Assembly (NCBI GenBank): GCA_900541555.1
Contig: UQKE01000007.1
Location: forward strand, 1-64,000
From: an uncultured Porphyromonadaceae bacterium
GTDB taxonomy: Bacteria; Bacteroidota; Bacteroidia; Bacteroidales; Muribaculaceae
Direction of reading: 5' to 3'
DNA: 64,000 nt
The notes beneath the pieces were generated by a model. The model saw nothing but the letters and a program-made list of their open reading frames with translations, was not told the origin of the DNA and did no database searches. Of this stretch, positions 9,466 through 19,186 are shown piece by piece (within the stretch, counting starts at the first letter, position 1; each line of letters opens with the position of its first letter). The translations under genes were made by a program, and so were the position numbers.

Positions 9466-9494
9466 AAAGAGCCTGCCACCACGGCAGACTCTTT
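9466..9494 (-). terminator. Terminator downstream of the PepSY-like gene
   Basis: AAAGAGCCTGCC and GGCAGACTCTTT form a 12-bp stem with one mismatch and a five-base loop. On the minus strand it is followed by a T-rich run. It lies about 140 bases past the stop at 9635. A second small hairpin (GCCGGA/TCCGGC) lies near 9528-9543. Confidence 0.65.
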
Positions 9495-9634
9495 CCGAAG
9501 AGAATTAATCATACACTCTACCTATTGGCCGGACTATTCCGGCACTAAAATAATTATCACATTATCTATGAGAAAGTTAAATTGTTTTTAATATGTCTGA
9601 ATAAAAGCATGAAAATAAACGGCAGAATATATAA

Positions 9635-9931
9635 TTAAATTTTTAGCTTTCCATCGGGATAAAATGTCACTGTAATTTCTGTCCCACTGATGTTCCGCAA
9701 TGTCAATTCGTACGACACCGTTCCGTCCTGACTGCGTTTTTCTGAAACTTTTTGCATCGAATACCCCGGAAAATTCTTCACCACAGCATCAATGACTGCC
9801 GAAGGCAAACGATTTTCAGCCGGCAACGCCATGTGTTCTGCAAGCAAATCAAGAGAATTCTTTTGAAAATTCCCGCCAAAAGCAGCAACACCAAAAGTCA
9901 GTGCAACAAACAATACTACAATTCTCATCAT
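9635..9931 (-). CDS. Small secreted PepSY-like protein
   Basis: The 98-residue product begins MMRIVVLFVALTFGVAAFGG, a signal peptide. The remainder (LPSAVIDAVVKNFPGYSM, then a YELTLRNISGTEITVTFYP strand pair and DGKLKI) matches one repeat of the PepSY-like, putative beta-lactamase-inhibitor-like family common in Bacteroidota, which is usually periplasmic. Its ligand is unknown. The open frame extends upstream to 10000, but the region before the double Met has no export signal, so I start at 9931. It is a single gene with a terminator. Confidence 0.75.
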   Translation of the reverse strand: MMRIVVLFVALTFGVAAFGGNFQKNSLDLLAEHMALPAENRLPSAVIDAVVKNFPGYSMQKVSEKRSQDGTVSYELTLRNISGTEITVTFYPDGKLKI

Positions 9932-10089
9932 TCCATTTTTTCTACATGGAAAAAGACAATTTCCATGCCCAAAACGACGCAATAATATAAATAATTGCAT
10001 TTCAATTATTTACACAAATCAATCCAAAATTGGCACAATGTTTTTGTAGAAAAAATTGAGGAATTAATCCACAGTCTGCCGTCTCATTC

Positions 10090-11433
10090 TCACGAAATGC
10101 CGTACTGTTTCAATTTATTGTACAATGTTTTTCTGTCAATGCCGAGCATCGCGGCTGCCTTGCTCTTATTGTTGTTTGCTTTTTTCAGCATATCGATGAT
10201 TCTTGCTTTTTCCTCTTGCGCGTCGTGCAGCAAGAAAGAATTTGCATTCTCCGGTTCCGGCAATTCTCCGGCAATGTCGCTCCACTCAATGCGCTTCCCT
10301 CGTGCAAGCAAAGCGGCCCGCTTTACCACATTTTTCAATTGGCGCAAATTCCCCGGCCATGAATATCCGACAAGCGCACGTTCCGCAGCCGGCTCGAAAC
10401 CGACCAAATTCCGGCTTAATTCGCGATTTGCCTGATCCAAAAACAAATTAGCAAACAGCATGATATCTTCCTTGCGTTCCGAAAGCGACGGCATTCGAAG
10501 CGTGAATTCATTCACCCGATGGTACAAATCCTCCCTGAATGTGCCTTTTGCGATTGCTTGACGCAGGTTGCCGTTAGTGGCGCAAATCAGTCGCACATCC
10601 ACATCCACCTCTTTTGTCGAACCGACAGGCCGCACTTTTCGCTCTTGGATGGCACGAAGCAATTGCACTTGCACCTCATAGCCAAGATTTCCAATCTCGT
10701 CCAAAAACAGCGTTCCGCCATTGGCTTCGACAAATGCACCGATTTTGTCGGACAATGCTCCCGTAAACGAGCCTTTGACATGACCGAAAAATTCAGAAGC
10801 GGCAAGCTCTTTCGGAACTGCACCGCAATCGATTGCCACAAAAGGTTTTTCCGAACGCTTGCTCAACTGATGTATCCGGTGGGCCACATATTCCTTCCCC
10901 GTGCCGCTTGCACCTTCTATAAGTACCGACATTTGCGTTGGCGCCACCAATGCTGCGTATTCATAAAGTTTGCGGGCTGCGTCGCTCTTGCCTTCAAGAA
11001 AATCCGAGCCAATCATTGGAGCGGGAATTTTATCTTCATGCTTCACCGGCTTCGATGCCGAATGCGAATCTTTTTCAAGAGCTTCCATAATCTTATTTTG
11101 CAAAAGAGCCGGCTGAATCGGTTTGGAGATATAATCGCAAGCTCCCTCTTTCATAGCCTGCACCGCTCCTTGCACATCGGCATAACCCGTCATAATAATC
11201 ATTGGCGCCGACATTCCATGTTCGTTTTTCCATGACAAAAGAGACAATCCATCGCCATCCGGCAAACGCAAATCGGACAATATCAAATCAAACGACCGAT
11301 TCGACAACAATTTTCGAGCAGAAGCAACGTTTCCGGCTGTTTCTACTTGAAACCCCTTCTTCCCCAACCACGTCCGAAGCATAAGGGAAAAAGTCTGATC
11401 GTCTTCGACTATCAATATGGAATGTGCCGTCAT
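10090..11433 (-). CDS. Sigma-54-dependent response regulator (NtrC family)
   Basis: The 447-residue regulator has a receiver domain (about 1-120, phospho-acceptor Asp54 in ILSDLRLPDG), an AAA+ domain with Walker A GASGTGKE and the sigma-54 contact loop FGHVKGSFTGA (Ser where many relatives have Ala), and a C-terminal Fis-type helix-turn-helix (NNNKSKAAAMLGIDRKTL). It activates RpoN promoters when phosphorylated. ATG at 11433 follows an AAGGAAG ribosome site. The hybrid kinase upstream (11832-14315) is the probable partner, though a repeat array separates them. No target promoter is evident nearby. Confidence 0.93.
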   Translation of the reverse strand: MTAHSILIVEDDQTFSLMLRTWLGKKGFQVETAGNVASARKLLSNRSFDLILSDLRLPDGDGLSLLSWKNEHGMSAPMIIMTGYADVQGAVQAMKEGACDYISKPIQPALLQNKIMEALEKDSHSASKPVKHEDKIPAPMIGSDFLEGKSDAARKLYEYAALVAPTQMSVLIEGASGTGKEYVAHRIHQLSKRSEKPFVAIDCGAVPKELAASEFFGHVKGSFTGALSDKIGAFVEANGGTLFLDEIGNLGYEVQVQLLRAIQERKVRPVGSTKEVDVDVRLICATNGNLRQAIAKGTFREDLYHRVNEFTLRMPSLSERKEDIMLFANLFLDQANRELSRNLVGFEPAAERALVGYSWPGNLRQLKNVVKRAALLARGKRIEWSDIAGELPEPENANSFLLHDAQEEKARIIDMLKKANNNKSKAAAMLGIDRKTLYNKLKQYGIS

Positions 11434-11471
11434 AATTCTCTTCCTTAAAAAGCCGCAAACTCCGAGGCATC

Positions 11472-11770
11472 GCAAATCGAGCGCAGAAGCGCCGAACTTG
11501 TTCGAGCGATTATGCCGAGATGCAGCTTACCTTATACAAAGGTAATGCAAATCGAGCGCAGAAACGCCAAACTTGTTTGAGCGGTTATGCCGAGATGCCG
11601 CTTACCTTATACAAAGGTAATGCAAATCGAGCGCAGAAGCGCCGAGCTTGTTCGAGCGATTATGCCGAGATGCCGCTTACCTTATACAAAGGTAATACAA
11701 CCCTACGGAAAAAACAATCAAACTTGTTTGAAATTGTTTTTCCAAGCCACATCTTGCCATATATCAAGAC
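11472..11770. repeat. Tandem 75-bp hairpin repeat, array 2
   Basis: Units begin at about 11472, 11547 and 11622, with a diverged fourth at about 11697. Each unit reads GCAAATCGAGCGCAGAA, then an inner inverted repeat, then TATGCCGAGATGC(A/C)GCTTACC and a spacer TTATACAAAGGTAAT. The inner arms differ but keep pairing: GAAC/GTTC in unit 1, AAAC/GTTT in unit 2, GAGC/GTTC in unit 3. On the minus strand each unit ends in TTTGCATTACCTTTG, a -7-like box pointing at the response regulator. The period of 75 keeps one frame open, which creates a spurious repetitive ORF. The region 11434-11831 holds no gene. Confidence 0.9.
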
Positions 11771-11831
11771 AAATCGAACATAATGCTTCAAAGCAATCCC
11801 AATGCTACCAAAATAATCAAACCCAATCCGA

Positions 11832-14315
11832 TTATTTCCCCATGAACTTTTCGACAACGGAATGCGCCTCTTCCACAACACATGCAGCTTCTTCAAGCAC
11901 AATGCGTGCAGCATCCCGATCGCAATCCGCCAACTCTGTTTTCCCTCGGCGCTTGTCGAGCTCGGCCAATTGGGTTGCAGCCATTGCGCCAATCATGGAG
12001 AAAAGCGGCAACATTTTATGCGCGGCCGCCGACAATTCCTCCAAATTGCCGGAATCCAACGCATCGCGCATTCGCGACATATTCGCTTCTGTTTCTGCAA
12101 TAAACGTATTTATTATTTCGGCAGATGCAGCTTTATCGTCGCCGGAAAATGCAGTCAACGCTGAAAAATCATATCCGCTTCCCTCATGCCCGGCTTCGTG
12201 CGGAGTTTGCAATTCCATCTTTCCTGCAACGCCTGCGGCATTTCCGATCGCTTCCAAAAGTTCGCGTTGCGAAAATGGCTTATGCAAGCAACCGGAAAAA
12301 CCATGCTGCGACAGCATGCCGGCATCCATGTCGTCGCGAGCAGTCACGGCTATTATTGGAAGATCGATTCCGCGAGAATCGGCATATTCGCATATCGCCC
12401 GCGACAAATCAAACCCATTGATTTCCGGCATTTGGATATCTGTCAATACAGCATCAAACCTCTGCTTGTCCAATTCGCAAAACAACTCTTCCGAATTTGT
12501 GCAACAAACAGCCTCGGACCCGGCCGTCTCCAACATTGCCGCCGTCAGTTGCAATTGAAGGCGGTCGTCGTCGATCAGCAGAACTCGGAATCGTCCCGCG
12601 GCATCCATATCTTCCGGCTTTCCTTCTTCGGCTTCCGCTTCAACGCCGCTCCCCAATGGCAATCTCACAAAAAATCGGCTTCCTTCTCCTTCTTCACTTT
12701 CGACATCGATGCTTCCGTCAAGGAGTTGCACCAATTTCTGAGTAATCGAAAGTCCCAAACCGAAACCCTCCTGCCCTTGCGCGCTTCGCAAGCGAGTAAA
12801 CTCATTGAAGATACGCTGCTTGTCGGCATCCGAAATGCCGCATCCGCTATCCGACACGCAAACAAGCAAACATCCGTCGTCCCATGCCGCCGAAAGGCCG
12901 ATATGCCCTTCTTGCGTAAATTTCAATGCATTAGTAATCAAATTTTCCACAATCTGGCGAATGCGGAACGGATCGCCGGCAAAAACACCGTCGAGCGTCG
13001 CGTCGCATTCATAGTCGAAGAGCAAGCGTTTGGCATCGGCAGCCGGCTTATGGCTGACATAAATCGTATCCAAAAGCTGCTTCGGATTGAAAGAAGATAT
13101 GGCAACTTCCATTTTATTGGCATCAAGTCGATGGAAATCAAGCAAAGAATTGACCAGTTTCAACAAATGGTCGGCGGAACTTCGCATGTTGTCAAGATAA
13201 AATCGTTGCCGTTCCTCAGTCGTAATCCGCCCCAACAAGTCCGAATATCCGATAATCGACCCGACCGGAGCTTTGATGTCGTGCGTAATGGCCAGCATCA
13301 ACTTCTCGCGCATTGCAAGCAAACTTTCTGCTTTCTGCTTGGCTGCTTCCAACTCCCTCCGATACCGATTGCTCCGCGTAATGTCGCGCCAAATCACTAT
13401 CAGAAACGCAATTGCCAACGAAACCGACACAATGGCCGTCGCCGCAAGCGTCCGCATGGCATTTTGGCGTATTTCCTCTTGCCGCGACAGTTTCATTGCA
13501 GCCGAGCGCGCGCTGTCGTCGACAATTGCCGCCAGCAATCGATTTATCTCGCGACTCAATTCCATTCCATTCTCACGCAACACCTGTATTTGGCGATTCA
13601 ATTCTTCTATCTGCCGAAGTCGCGTGTTGCCCACCCGATCACGCACATCGCTCAGCAGCCTCACCACCGAATCGGTCGGATTTACCGATTGCATCAGCGT
13701 GTCTGAATGCACTTCGCGCGTCGTGCTGCTCACTCGCACCGTGTCGTTTTTCCGACGGGAAAAAGCATCCCGAAGTCGTCCGAAAAAATTTTTCCTTTCT
13801 TTCGCCACCGTGTACTCATCCGTGCGAACCACTTCCGAATTGGCCACTTGCGGCACATTTATAGCCTCCGCCTGCTCTCTCAGCAATTCATCGATATATT
13901 CTTGATAAAGTGCTTCCGAATTATCCGACTCGACAGCTACAAGAAGCGCCTCCATATTGTCTACTTTTTTCTGCAACAAGATTTTGACAGAGTCTATTCT
14001 TGCAATTTGAACCTTATCGGACGTCAAGACGCGCAACGAATCGACAGCCGAAGCCGTATTCATCATGGCAGTCGCATAATCCTGCAAATATTCCGATTTG
14101 CCCGCGCTCAATGCTTGTCCCGTCACTTCTGCCTGATAAAGCCTCACCACCACTTCATTGGCGGCTTGTTGCCGATGATTGAGCCGCATTTCTTCCCCAT
14201 CGGAAACAATCAAATCGCTCAATGCATCGACTATAAACAAAATCGTTGCAATAAAGAACACGGCTAAAATCACATAACCGGATACTGCTTTTATTCGAGT
14301 AGACAGTTTCAACAT
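11832..14315 (-). CDS. Hybrid sensor histidine kinase with receiver and HPt domains
   Basis: The 827-residue membrane kinase has a transmembrane helix (about 13-33), an extracytoplasmic helical sensor region (about 35-290), a second helix (about 291-309), a coiled linker, a HisKA domain with His345 in LAITHDIKAP, an ATPase domain (NALKF, DSGCGI, GFGLGLSI), a receiver with Asp626 in LTDIQMPEINGFD, and an HPt domain with His766 in SAAAHKMLP. This is a full phosphorelay ending in HPt, which needs an external receiver; the sigma-54 regulator at 10090 is the obvious candidate. The ATG follows AAGGAAGGG. It lies 18 bases after rsmF. The signal is unknown. Confidence 0.93.
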   Translation of the reverse strand: MLKLSTRIKAVSGYVILAVFFIATILFIVDALSDLIVSDGEEMRLNHRQQAANEVVVRLYQAEVTGQALSAGKSEYLQDYATAMMNTASAVDSLRVLTSDKVQIARIDSVKILLQKKVDNMEALLVAVESDNSEALYQEYIDELLREQAEAINVPQVANSEVVRTDEYTVAKERKNFFGRLRDAFSRRKNDTVRVSSTTREVHSDTLMQSVNPTDSVVRLLSDVRDRVGNTRLRQIEELNRQIQVLRENGMELSREINRLLAAIVDDSARSAAMKLSRQEEIRQNAMRTLAATAIVSVSLAIAFLIVIWRDITRSNRYRRELEAAKQKAESLLAMREKLMLAITHDIKAPVGSIIGYSDLLGRITTEERQRFYLDNMRSSADHLLKLVNSLLDFHRLDANKMEVAISSFNPKQLLDTIYVSHKPAADAKRLLFDYECDATLDGVFAGDPFRIRQIVENLITNALKFTQEGHIGLSAAWDDGCLLVCVSDSGCGISDADKQRIFNEFTRLRSAQGQEGFGLGLSITQKLVQLLDGSIDVESEEGEGSRFFVRLPLGSGVEAEAEEGKPEDMDAAGRFRVLLIDDDRLQLQLTAAMLETAGSEAVCCTNSEELFCELDKQRFDAVLTDIQMPEINGFDLSRAICEYADSRGIDLPIIAVTARDDMDAGMLSQHGFSGCLHKPFSQRELLEAIGNAAGVAGKMELQTPHEAGHEGSGYDFSALTAFSGDDKAASAEIINTFIAETEANMSRMRDALDSGNLEELSAAAHKMLPLFSMIGAMAATQLAELDKRRGKTELADCDRDAARIVLEEAACVVEEAHSVVEKFMGK

Positions 14316-14333
14316 TTTCCCTTCCTTGATTCA

Positions 14334-15737
14334 TTATTCCTCGTGCCGATTTCCCAACAAAGAAAGCGCATCCGGATTTGTTTCGGGCACATGCGTGCTG
14401 CGTATGCGCCACTCTTTCGGATAGCAGTTATTGGCCCGCGTGCCTAGATTTTTCATAAATCCGGCCACTCTGCCGCGATACGTCGCGAGCGCATATCCCC
14501 GCGCATCGTTTCCGCTCAAAGCAATAGTTTCACCACGCAAATATTTTATGATATCCGCATAGCCAAGCTCAATTTCAGGGAATGCGTCACGATTCAGAAT
14601 CACGCTTTGCGACAGTGCATGTGCAGGCGCCAAGTCTTTTCCTTTCTTTTCGGCGATGCGAACTCCCGCAGCGAGCACATCAACTACGCTACGCAACCGC
14701 CCGACAAATTTGGCATATTTTGCAGGAATTGCATTGCATCCGTCATTATCCATTTCAAATTCCAACAGTTCCGGATTCTTTATCCATTTCCCGACAGGAC
14801 AATTCCGGCGTGTCCGCCGTTCTTCTTTTTGATTCGCTTTCTGCTCCTTCTCGCTGCCTCGCTTCTGCAACACCGCGACAAACAATCCCTCGCCATTCAC
14901 CCGATGAGGGAAAAAACGATAGCAACGCCCCGATGAAACAATGCCATTGGCGATTCCCCATTCCGGATCGATAGCCACATCCACATAGTCGGCGCCAAGA
15001 TGCTGTGCGATGAAATCTGCCGTTTCTTCATTTTCCGGCCGATTGAAAGTGCAGGTGCTGTAAATAAAGTATCCGCCGGGCTTCAATGCGTCCCAAACAT
15101 CCGTTGCTATTTTTCGCTGGCGGGCAGCGCATTGCTCGACAAGCGACGGCGACCATTGCGCTCGCGCTTCATCATCTTTCCTAAACATTCCCTCGCCGGA
15201 ACAAGGCATGTCGGCTGCGATGACATCGAAACAATTCCGCAGCTGCCCCAACCGGTCGGCCGAACCATTTGTCACCGCACAGTTTGGAGCGCCCCATTTC
15301 ACGACATTCTCCCAAAGTATTCGCGCACGAGTTTTGTCTATTTCATTGCACACAACAAACGAATCATCGGAAAGCGCGTCGATTGCCGCTGTCGACTTTC
15401 CTCCCGGCGCTGCGCACAAATCAAGATACGCCGTCGGGCGATCGCCCATTAGCTGACGGACAACATGGCAGATAAACATCGAAGACGCATCCTGCACGTA
15501 ATAAACGCCGCCATGCATCGCCGGATCGAACGTAAAAGCAATACGCTGCGGCAAATAATACCCGTAGTCGCACCACGGCACACGCTTCTCCGAATATTCG
15601 CATGCCCCGATTTTACGACGATTCAGACGGATTGACACCACCGGTTCTTCACGCATTGCGGCAAGAAACGCTTCAATCTCGTCGGGCAAAACGGATTGCA
15701 TCTGTCGAACAAATTCGTCGTTGATAGTCGCCATCAT
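14334..15737 (-). CDS. rsmF: RsmF-like rRNA cytosine-C5 methyltransferase
   Basis: The 467-residue NOL1/NOP2/Sun-type enzyme has the SAM motif LDLCAAPGGKS at about 105-115, and both cysteines of the m5C mechanism: Cys179 in DMPCSGEGMFRK and Cys229 in STCTFNRPENEE. The C-terminal third (about 310-467) fits the extra RsmF domains. It modifies 16S rRNA in E. coli (C1407); the target here is inferred. Its start overlaps the murF-alr stop by ATGA, so translation is probably coupled. A Lys/Glu-rich insert (SEKEQKANQKEERRTRR) sits between the catalytic and C-terminal parts. Confidence 0.9.
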   Translation of the reverse strand: MMATINDEFVRQMQSVLPDEIEAFLAAMREEPVVSIRLNRRKIGACEYSEKRVPWCDYGYYLPQRIAFTFDPAMHGGVYYVQDASSMFICHVVRQLMGDRPTAYLDLCAAPGGKSTAAIDALSDDSFVVCNEIDKTRARILWENVVKWGAPNCAVTNGSADRLGQLRNCFDVIAADMPCSGEGMFRKDDEARAQWSPSLVEQCAARQRKIATDVWDALKPGGYFIYSTCTFNRPENEETADFIAQHLGADYVDVAIDPEWGIANGIVSSGRCYRFFPHRVNGEGLFVAVLQKRGSEKEQKANQKEERRTRRNCPVGKWIKNPELLEFEMDNDGCNAIPAKYAKFVGRLRSVVDVLAAGVRIAEKKGKDLAPAHALSQSVILNRDAFPEIELGYADIIKYLRGETIALSGNDARGYALATYRGRVAGFMKNLGTRANNCYPKEWRIRSTHVPETNPDALSLLGNRHEE

Positions 15738-18208
15738 TCGCTATAATAAATTCGTTTCACACGAGAGGACACCGAAGCGAGCACCTCATAAGGTATCGTT
15801 CCCATGCGGCTTGCCACTTCCGTCACCGGCATGGCATCGCCAAATATTTCCACTTTGTCGCCGACATGGCAATCAACGTCTGTCACGTCGGCCATGAACA
15901 AATCCATGCATATATTTCCCACTGTCGGCACCCGCTTCCCATTCACGACCACTTCTCCGCGCCCGCATCCGAGCCGCCGGTCCAACCCGTCGGCATATCC
16001 CACCGGAATCGTCGCGATGCGCGACCGGCGTTGCAAGACGCCTTTCCGCCCATAACCGACGGTTGCGCCTTGTTCCCACTCGCGTATTTGGATGATGACC
16101 GAGCGCAACGAAGACACCGTGTGCAAATTATCATCGTAGCCTTTGCCCAATGTCGGAACTCCGTACAATCCGATGCCCACCCGAACCATTTCGTATTGAT
16201 ACTCCGGAAAACGCAACACGCCATCCGTATTCAGCACATGCCGCAATATCGGATAGTCGAATGCTTCGAGAAACAGCCGGCTGCAACGATCGAAGTAATC
16301 GAGCTGGCGGCGGGCATAATCGTCGTTTTCCAAATCGTCGGCAGTGGCAAGATGCGAGAATATCGACATCGGGCGGACATAGCCCTGACTGCGAATCAAT
16401 TCAATCAACTCCGGCAATTCCTCATAAAGAAATCCCAACCGGTGCATGCCGGAATCAATCTTCACATGAATGGGATAGCTTTTTATATGAAATTTCTCAG
16501 CTTCGCGAACTATTTCTTTAAGCATTTCAAAGCTGAATATCTCCGGCTCCAATTTGTTGTCGAACAATGTTTTGTAGTTCACCACTTTGGGATTGAGCAC
16601 CATGATGGGCATCGTGATGCCCGCTTCGCGCAACGCCGCGCCCTCGTCGTGGGCTGCTACCGCAATATACGCCGCCCCTTGTTTCTGCAACGTTTTTGCC
16701 AACTCATAAGAGCCTGCGCCATAGCCGAATGCTTTCAACATGCACACAATCTTCGTGTCCGGACGAAGATGCGAGCGATAAAAATTGAAATTATAAACGA
16801 GAGCATCCAAATTCACTTCCAGCACGGTTTCATGTTGCCGCGCCTCCAACATTTCCTCTATACGGGAAAACGCAAATTCAGGAGCGCCTTTCAGCAATAT
16901 CAACTCTTTGGAAAAATCGCTTGGCGACATGGATGCCATAAACTCTTCGGTCGAAGCGAAAAAGCAAGTGCGCATCGGGAACAAATCCCGATATGCCGAG
17001 ATTCGCGGCCCGACACCAATCAGCCGGTCGATTCGTCGCAATTGAAGCAACTCGGATATTTTCCCATACACTTCTTTCTCAGGAATACTTTCCGGAAGCA
17101 CATCCGACAGCACCACCGTGCGGGTGCGCAATGCCGTGTCGCGCCGCGACATGAAATCTATTGCAGGCAAGAGCGACAAATAGTCGCTCGTATAAGTGTC
17201 GTAAATCAGCTGGCAACCGTTCACGCCGTCTGTCACATCCATCCGCGTGCCCGTCGGAGTCAATCGGGCAAAACGCGCCGGCATCGTTTCAAGCGGCTCG
17301 CGAAGGCACAGCAACACGGCAAGGCAGACAATGGCATTGTCGACATCGGCAACCGCCGTGAAAGGAATGCGGATTGTGCCGCCATAAAGCAAATAGGTGA
17401 AATGAATCGTCGTCCATCCATCTTTGCGCGTTATCGACGAAATGAAAAGCGGAGCGTCCGTATTGACACGCGACCAGCTGATTTCTTGCCGCCCGAACGA
17501 AAGCCCGATAATCGCGTTGCAAACGACAGGGTCGTCTCCGTCAAAAATCACATAATCGCTATGGCGCGACAACCGCAATTTCTCGCCACACTTCTCCTCC
17601 AAAGAAGAAAATCCCTCCTTATGTTCTTGCCCGATATTTGTCATCACCGTAATGGTCGGGCTGATTATCTCCTCGAGCAATTCCATTTCGTCGGGATGCG
17701 ATATGCCGGCTTCGATGATCGCCAAATCCGTATTTTCGTCAATATCCCATATCGACAACGGCACCCCGATTTGAGAATTGTAGCTGCGCGGGCTGCGCAC
17801 AATGTTGCAATCGTCGCGCAACAGTTGATACAGCCATTCCTTCACAATCGTCTTTCCGCGGCTGCCCGTTATGCCTATCACCGGTATGTCGAACCGATGG
17901 CGATGGTAAATGGCAAGCTGTTGCAGTGCTTTCACCGTGTCTTCAACGACAATGATGTTTGCTTCCATCTCCGGCATATCTTCGGGCTTGCGCTCAACCA
18001 CGAAATTCCGGACGCCTTGCGCATGCAACTGCCGTATGTAGCGATGCCCGTCGTTGCTATCCGTCCGTATCGCAAAAAACAAGGAAGTCGACGGGTAGGT
18101 CAACGTGCGCGAATCCGTCAGCAAGGCCGTTATCGTATCGTCGCGCCACAACCGGCTCTCAGAACCGGCATGGAGGATGTCGGCTATTTCAAATATCGAA
18201 TAATTCAT
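15734..18208 (-). CDS. MurF-alanine racemase fusion
   Basis: The 824-residue fusion joins UDP-MurNAc-tripeptide:D-Ala-D-Ala ligase (about 1-450) with PLP-dependent alanine racemase (about 455-825). The MurF part has the ATP loop GITGSRGKT and a Mur-ligase middle domain (MTNIGQEHKEGF). The racemase part has the PLP lysine in CMLKAFGYGAGSYE near residue 490 and the second catalytic base Tyr in VGYGRKGVL. One chain makes D-Ala and then uses the dipeptide in the cytoplasmic peptidoglycan pathway. This fusion is well known in Bacteroidota. I use the ATG at 18208; GTG at 18211 is one codon earlier. The start overlaps the GSCFA gene by about 20 bases. Confidence 0.95.
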   Translation of the reverse strand: MNYSIFEIADILHAGSESRLWRDDTITALLTDSRTLTYPSTSLFFAIRTDSNDGHRYIRQLHAQGVRNFVVERKPEDMPEMEANIIVVEDTVKALQQLAIYHRHRFDIPVIGITGSRGKTIVKEWLYQLLRDDCNIVRSPRSYNSQIGVPLSIWDIDENTDLAIIEAGISHPDEMELLEEIISPTITVMTNIGQEHKEGFSSLEEKCGEKLRLSRHSDYVIFDGDDPVVCNAIIGLSFGRQEISWSRVNTDAPLFISSITRKDGWTTIHFTYLLYGGTIRIPFTAVADVDNAIVCLAVLLCLREPLETMPARFARLTPTGTRMDVTDGVNGCQLIYDTYTSDYLSLLPAIDFMSRRDTALRTRTVVLSDVLPESIPEKEVYGKISELLQLRRIDRLIGVGPRISAYRDLFPMRTCFFASTEEFMASMSPSDFSKELILLKGAPEFAFSRIEEMLEARQHETVLEVNLDALVYNFNFYRSHLRPDTKIVCMLKAFGYGAGSYELAKTLQKQGAAYIAVAAHDEGAALREAGITMPIMVLNPKVVNYKTLFDNKLEPEIFSFEMLKEIVREAEKFHIKSYPIHVKIDSGMHRLGFLYEELPELIELIRSQGYVRPMSIFSHLATADDLENDDYARRQLDYFDRCSRLFLEAFDYPILRHVLNTDGVLRFPEYQYEMVRVGIGLYGVPTLGKGYDDNLHTVSSLRSVIIQIREWEQGATVGYGRKGVLQRRSRIATIPVGYADGLDRRLGCGRGEVVVNGKRVPTVGNICMDLFMADVTDVDCHVGDKVEIFGDAMPVTEVASRMGTIPYEVLASVSSRVKRIYYSE

Positions 18209-19172
18209 CACCGAACAATTCTTTTAAGACAAAACGAAGATACGGCATTTTTTCAAGAAGAGAAAACGCAGACTGCCGTGTTTTTTCGCGCAATGCCGAA
18301 ACAACCGACGGATCGGCAGAGAGTGGGCGATGGGATGCCAATTTGAAAAATCGTTCGCATTCTTTTGCCGACTTCCGCGCAGATTCAGAAAAACAAGCTT
18401 CTGAAAATCGCTCCATCACATAATCGACGGCCACATCCGAAGGGTGAACCATGTCGGCAGCATAAAAACGATAATCGCGCAACTCATCCATGACTATCTC
18501 AAACGCAGGGAAATACGAAATCCATTCCGCGTGGCGCGACAATTCGTCGATGGCAAGCAACAACGTCGACTTGCTAAGTTGGTTGCCATGCGCGCCATCC
18601 GCCAAATGGCGTATCGGGCTCACCGTGAATATCGCTTTCAGCTCCGGATTCCATTCGTGAAGGCGAGCAAGCGTCGCGAGCCAATCGTCCACAACGTCCC
18701 GTTGCGACAAAAGCCGCCGCGAAAAACACGACGCAGGCATCTTGTGGCAATTTCCCGCCACCGCGCCCGTATCGGACAAACAATAGGCATACGCCGTGCC
18801 AAAAGTCACTATCAGCCACCGCGCCGTTTTCAAAAACTGCACTCCGCCTTCGTAACGCGCATTGATTTTCTGCAACGCCATCGAGCGATCGGCACACGAA
18901 AATTTCGAATGATGGTCGAAACTGTGCCACATGCCGCCGAATTCAAACAATTCTGCCTCTGAATACGGTCTGTTCTCCATCAACCGTCGAACAGCCGCAG
19001 CGATGCTCGCCGGATTGTAGAGCGTCCCGAATGGATTCACATCCACTCGAAACAAAGCGCGACGCAAACGCTCGCCGATATTGTCCGAGAAACACGACCC
19101 CAGCAACATGATTGGCTCGTCGTGCTCCACGGCAAGCCCTTTTGGCAAATCCACTATCGTCCTGAATTCCAT
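18189..19172 (-). CDS. GSCFA-domain protein
   Basis: The protein (327 residues) has the family signature LLGSCFSDNIGERL at about residues 24-37, then NPFGTLYNP, FGTAYAY, FTVSPIRH and DMVHPSD. The arrangement of Ser in GSC, the Asn/Gly blocks and DxxH resembles an SGNH hydrolase, so an esterase or acyltransferase role is plausible but not shown. No signal peptide is present. The ORF can be opened at a TTG (19190), but that lies upstream of the -7 box, so ATG 19172 is used. It is first in the run GSCFA, murF-alr, rsmF, kinase. Confidence 0.88.
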   Translation of the reverse strand: MEFRTIVDLPKGLAVEHDEPIMLLGSCFSDNIGERLRRALFRVDVNPFGTLYNPASIAAAVRRLMENRPYSEAELFEFGGMWHSFDHHSKFSCADRSMALQKINARYEGGVQFLKTARWLIVTFGTAYAYCLSDTGAVAGNCHKMPASCFSRRLLSQRDVVDDWLATLARLHEWNPELKAIFTVSPIRHLADGAHGNQLSKSTLLLAIDELSRHAEWISYFPAFEIVMDELRDYRFYAADMVHPSDVAVDYVMERFSEACFSESARKSAKECERFFKLASHRPLSADPSVVSALREKTRQSAFSLLEKMPYLRFVLKELFGDELFDI

Positions 19173-19176
19173 ACGA

Positions 19177-19184
19177 CAAATATA
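19177..19184 (-). promoter_or_regulatory. -7 box giving a near-leaderless GSCFA transcript
   Basis: TATATTTG on the minus strand is preceded by TTTGCAC. With the usual distance, transcription starts at about 19173, one base before the ATG at 19172. The box is the end of the repeat array starting at 19187. Confidence 0.6.
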
Positions 19185-19186
19185 GT

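Noticed and set aside
11520-12558. ORFs reading through the 75-bp repeats (MQLTLYKGNANRAQKR... type peptide)
   Set aside because: The period of 75 is divisible by three, so one frame stays open by chance; the peptides are plain translations of the hairpin repeat and continue antisense into the kinase gene.
15866-18346. Antisense ORF of 826 codons opposite murF-alr
   Set aside because: The other strand encodes a clear enzyme fusion. The antisense frame is open because of codon bias, and its product has no recognisable domain.
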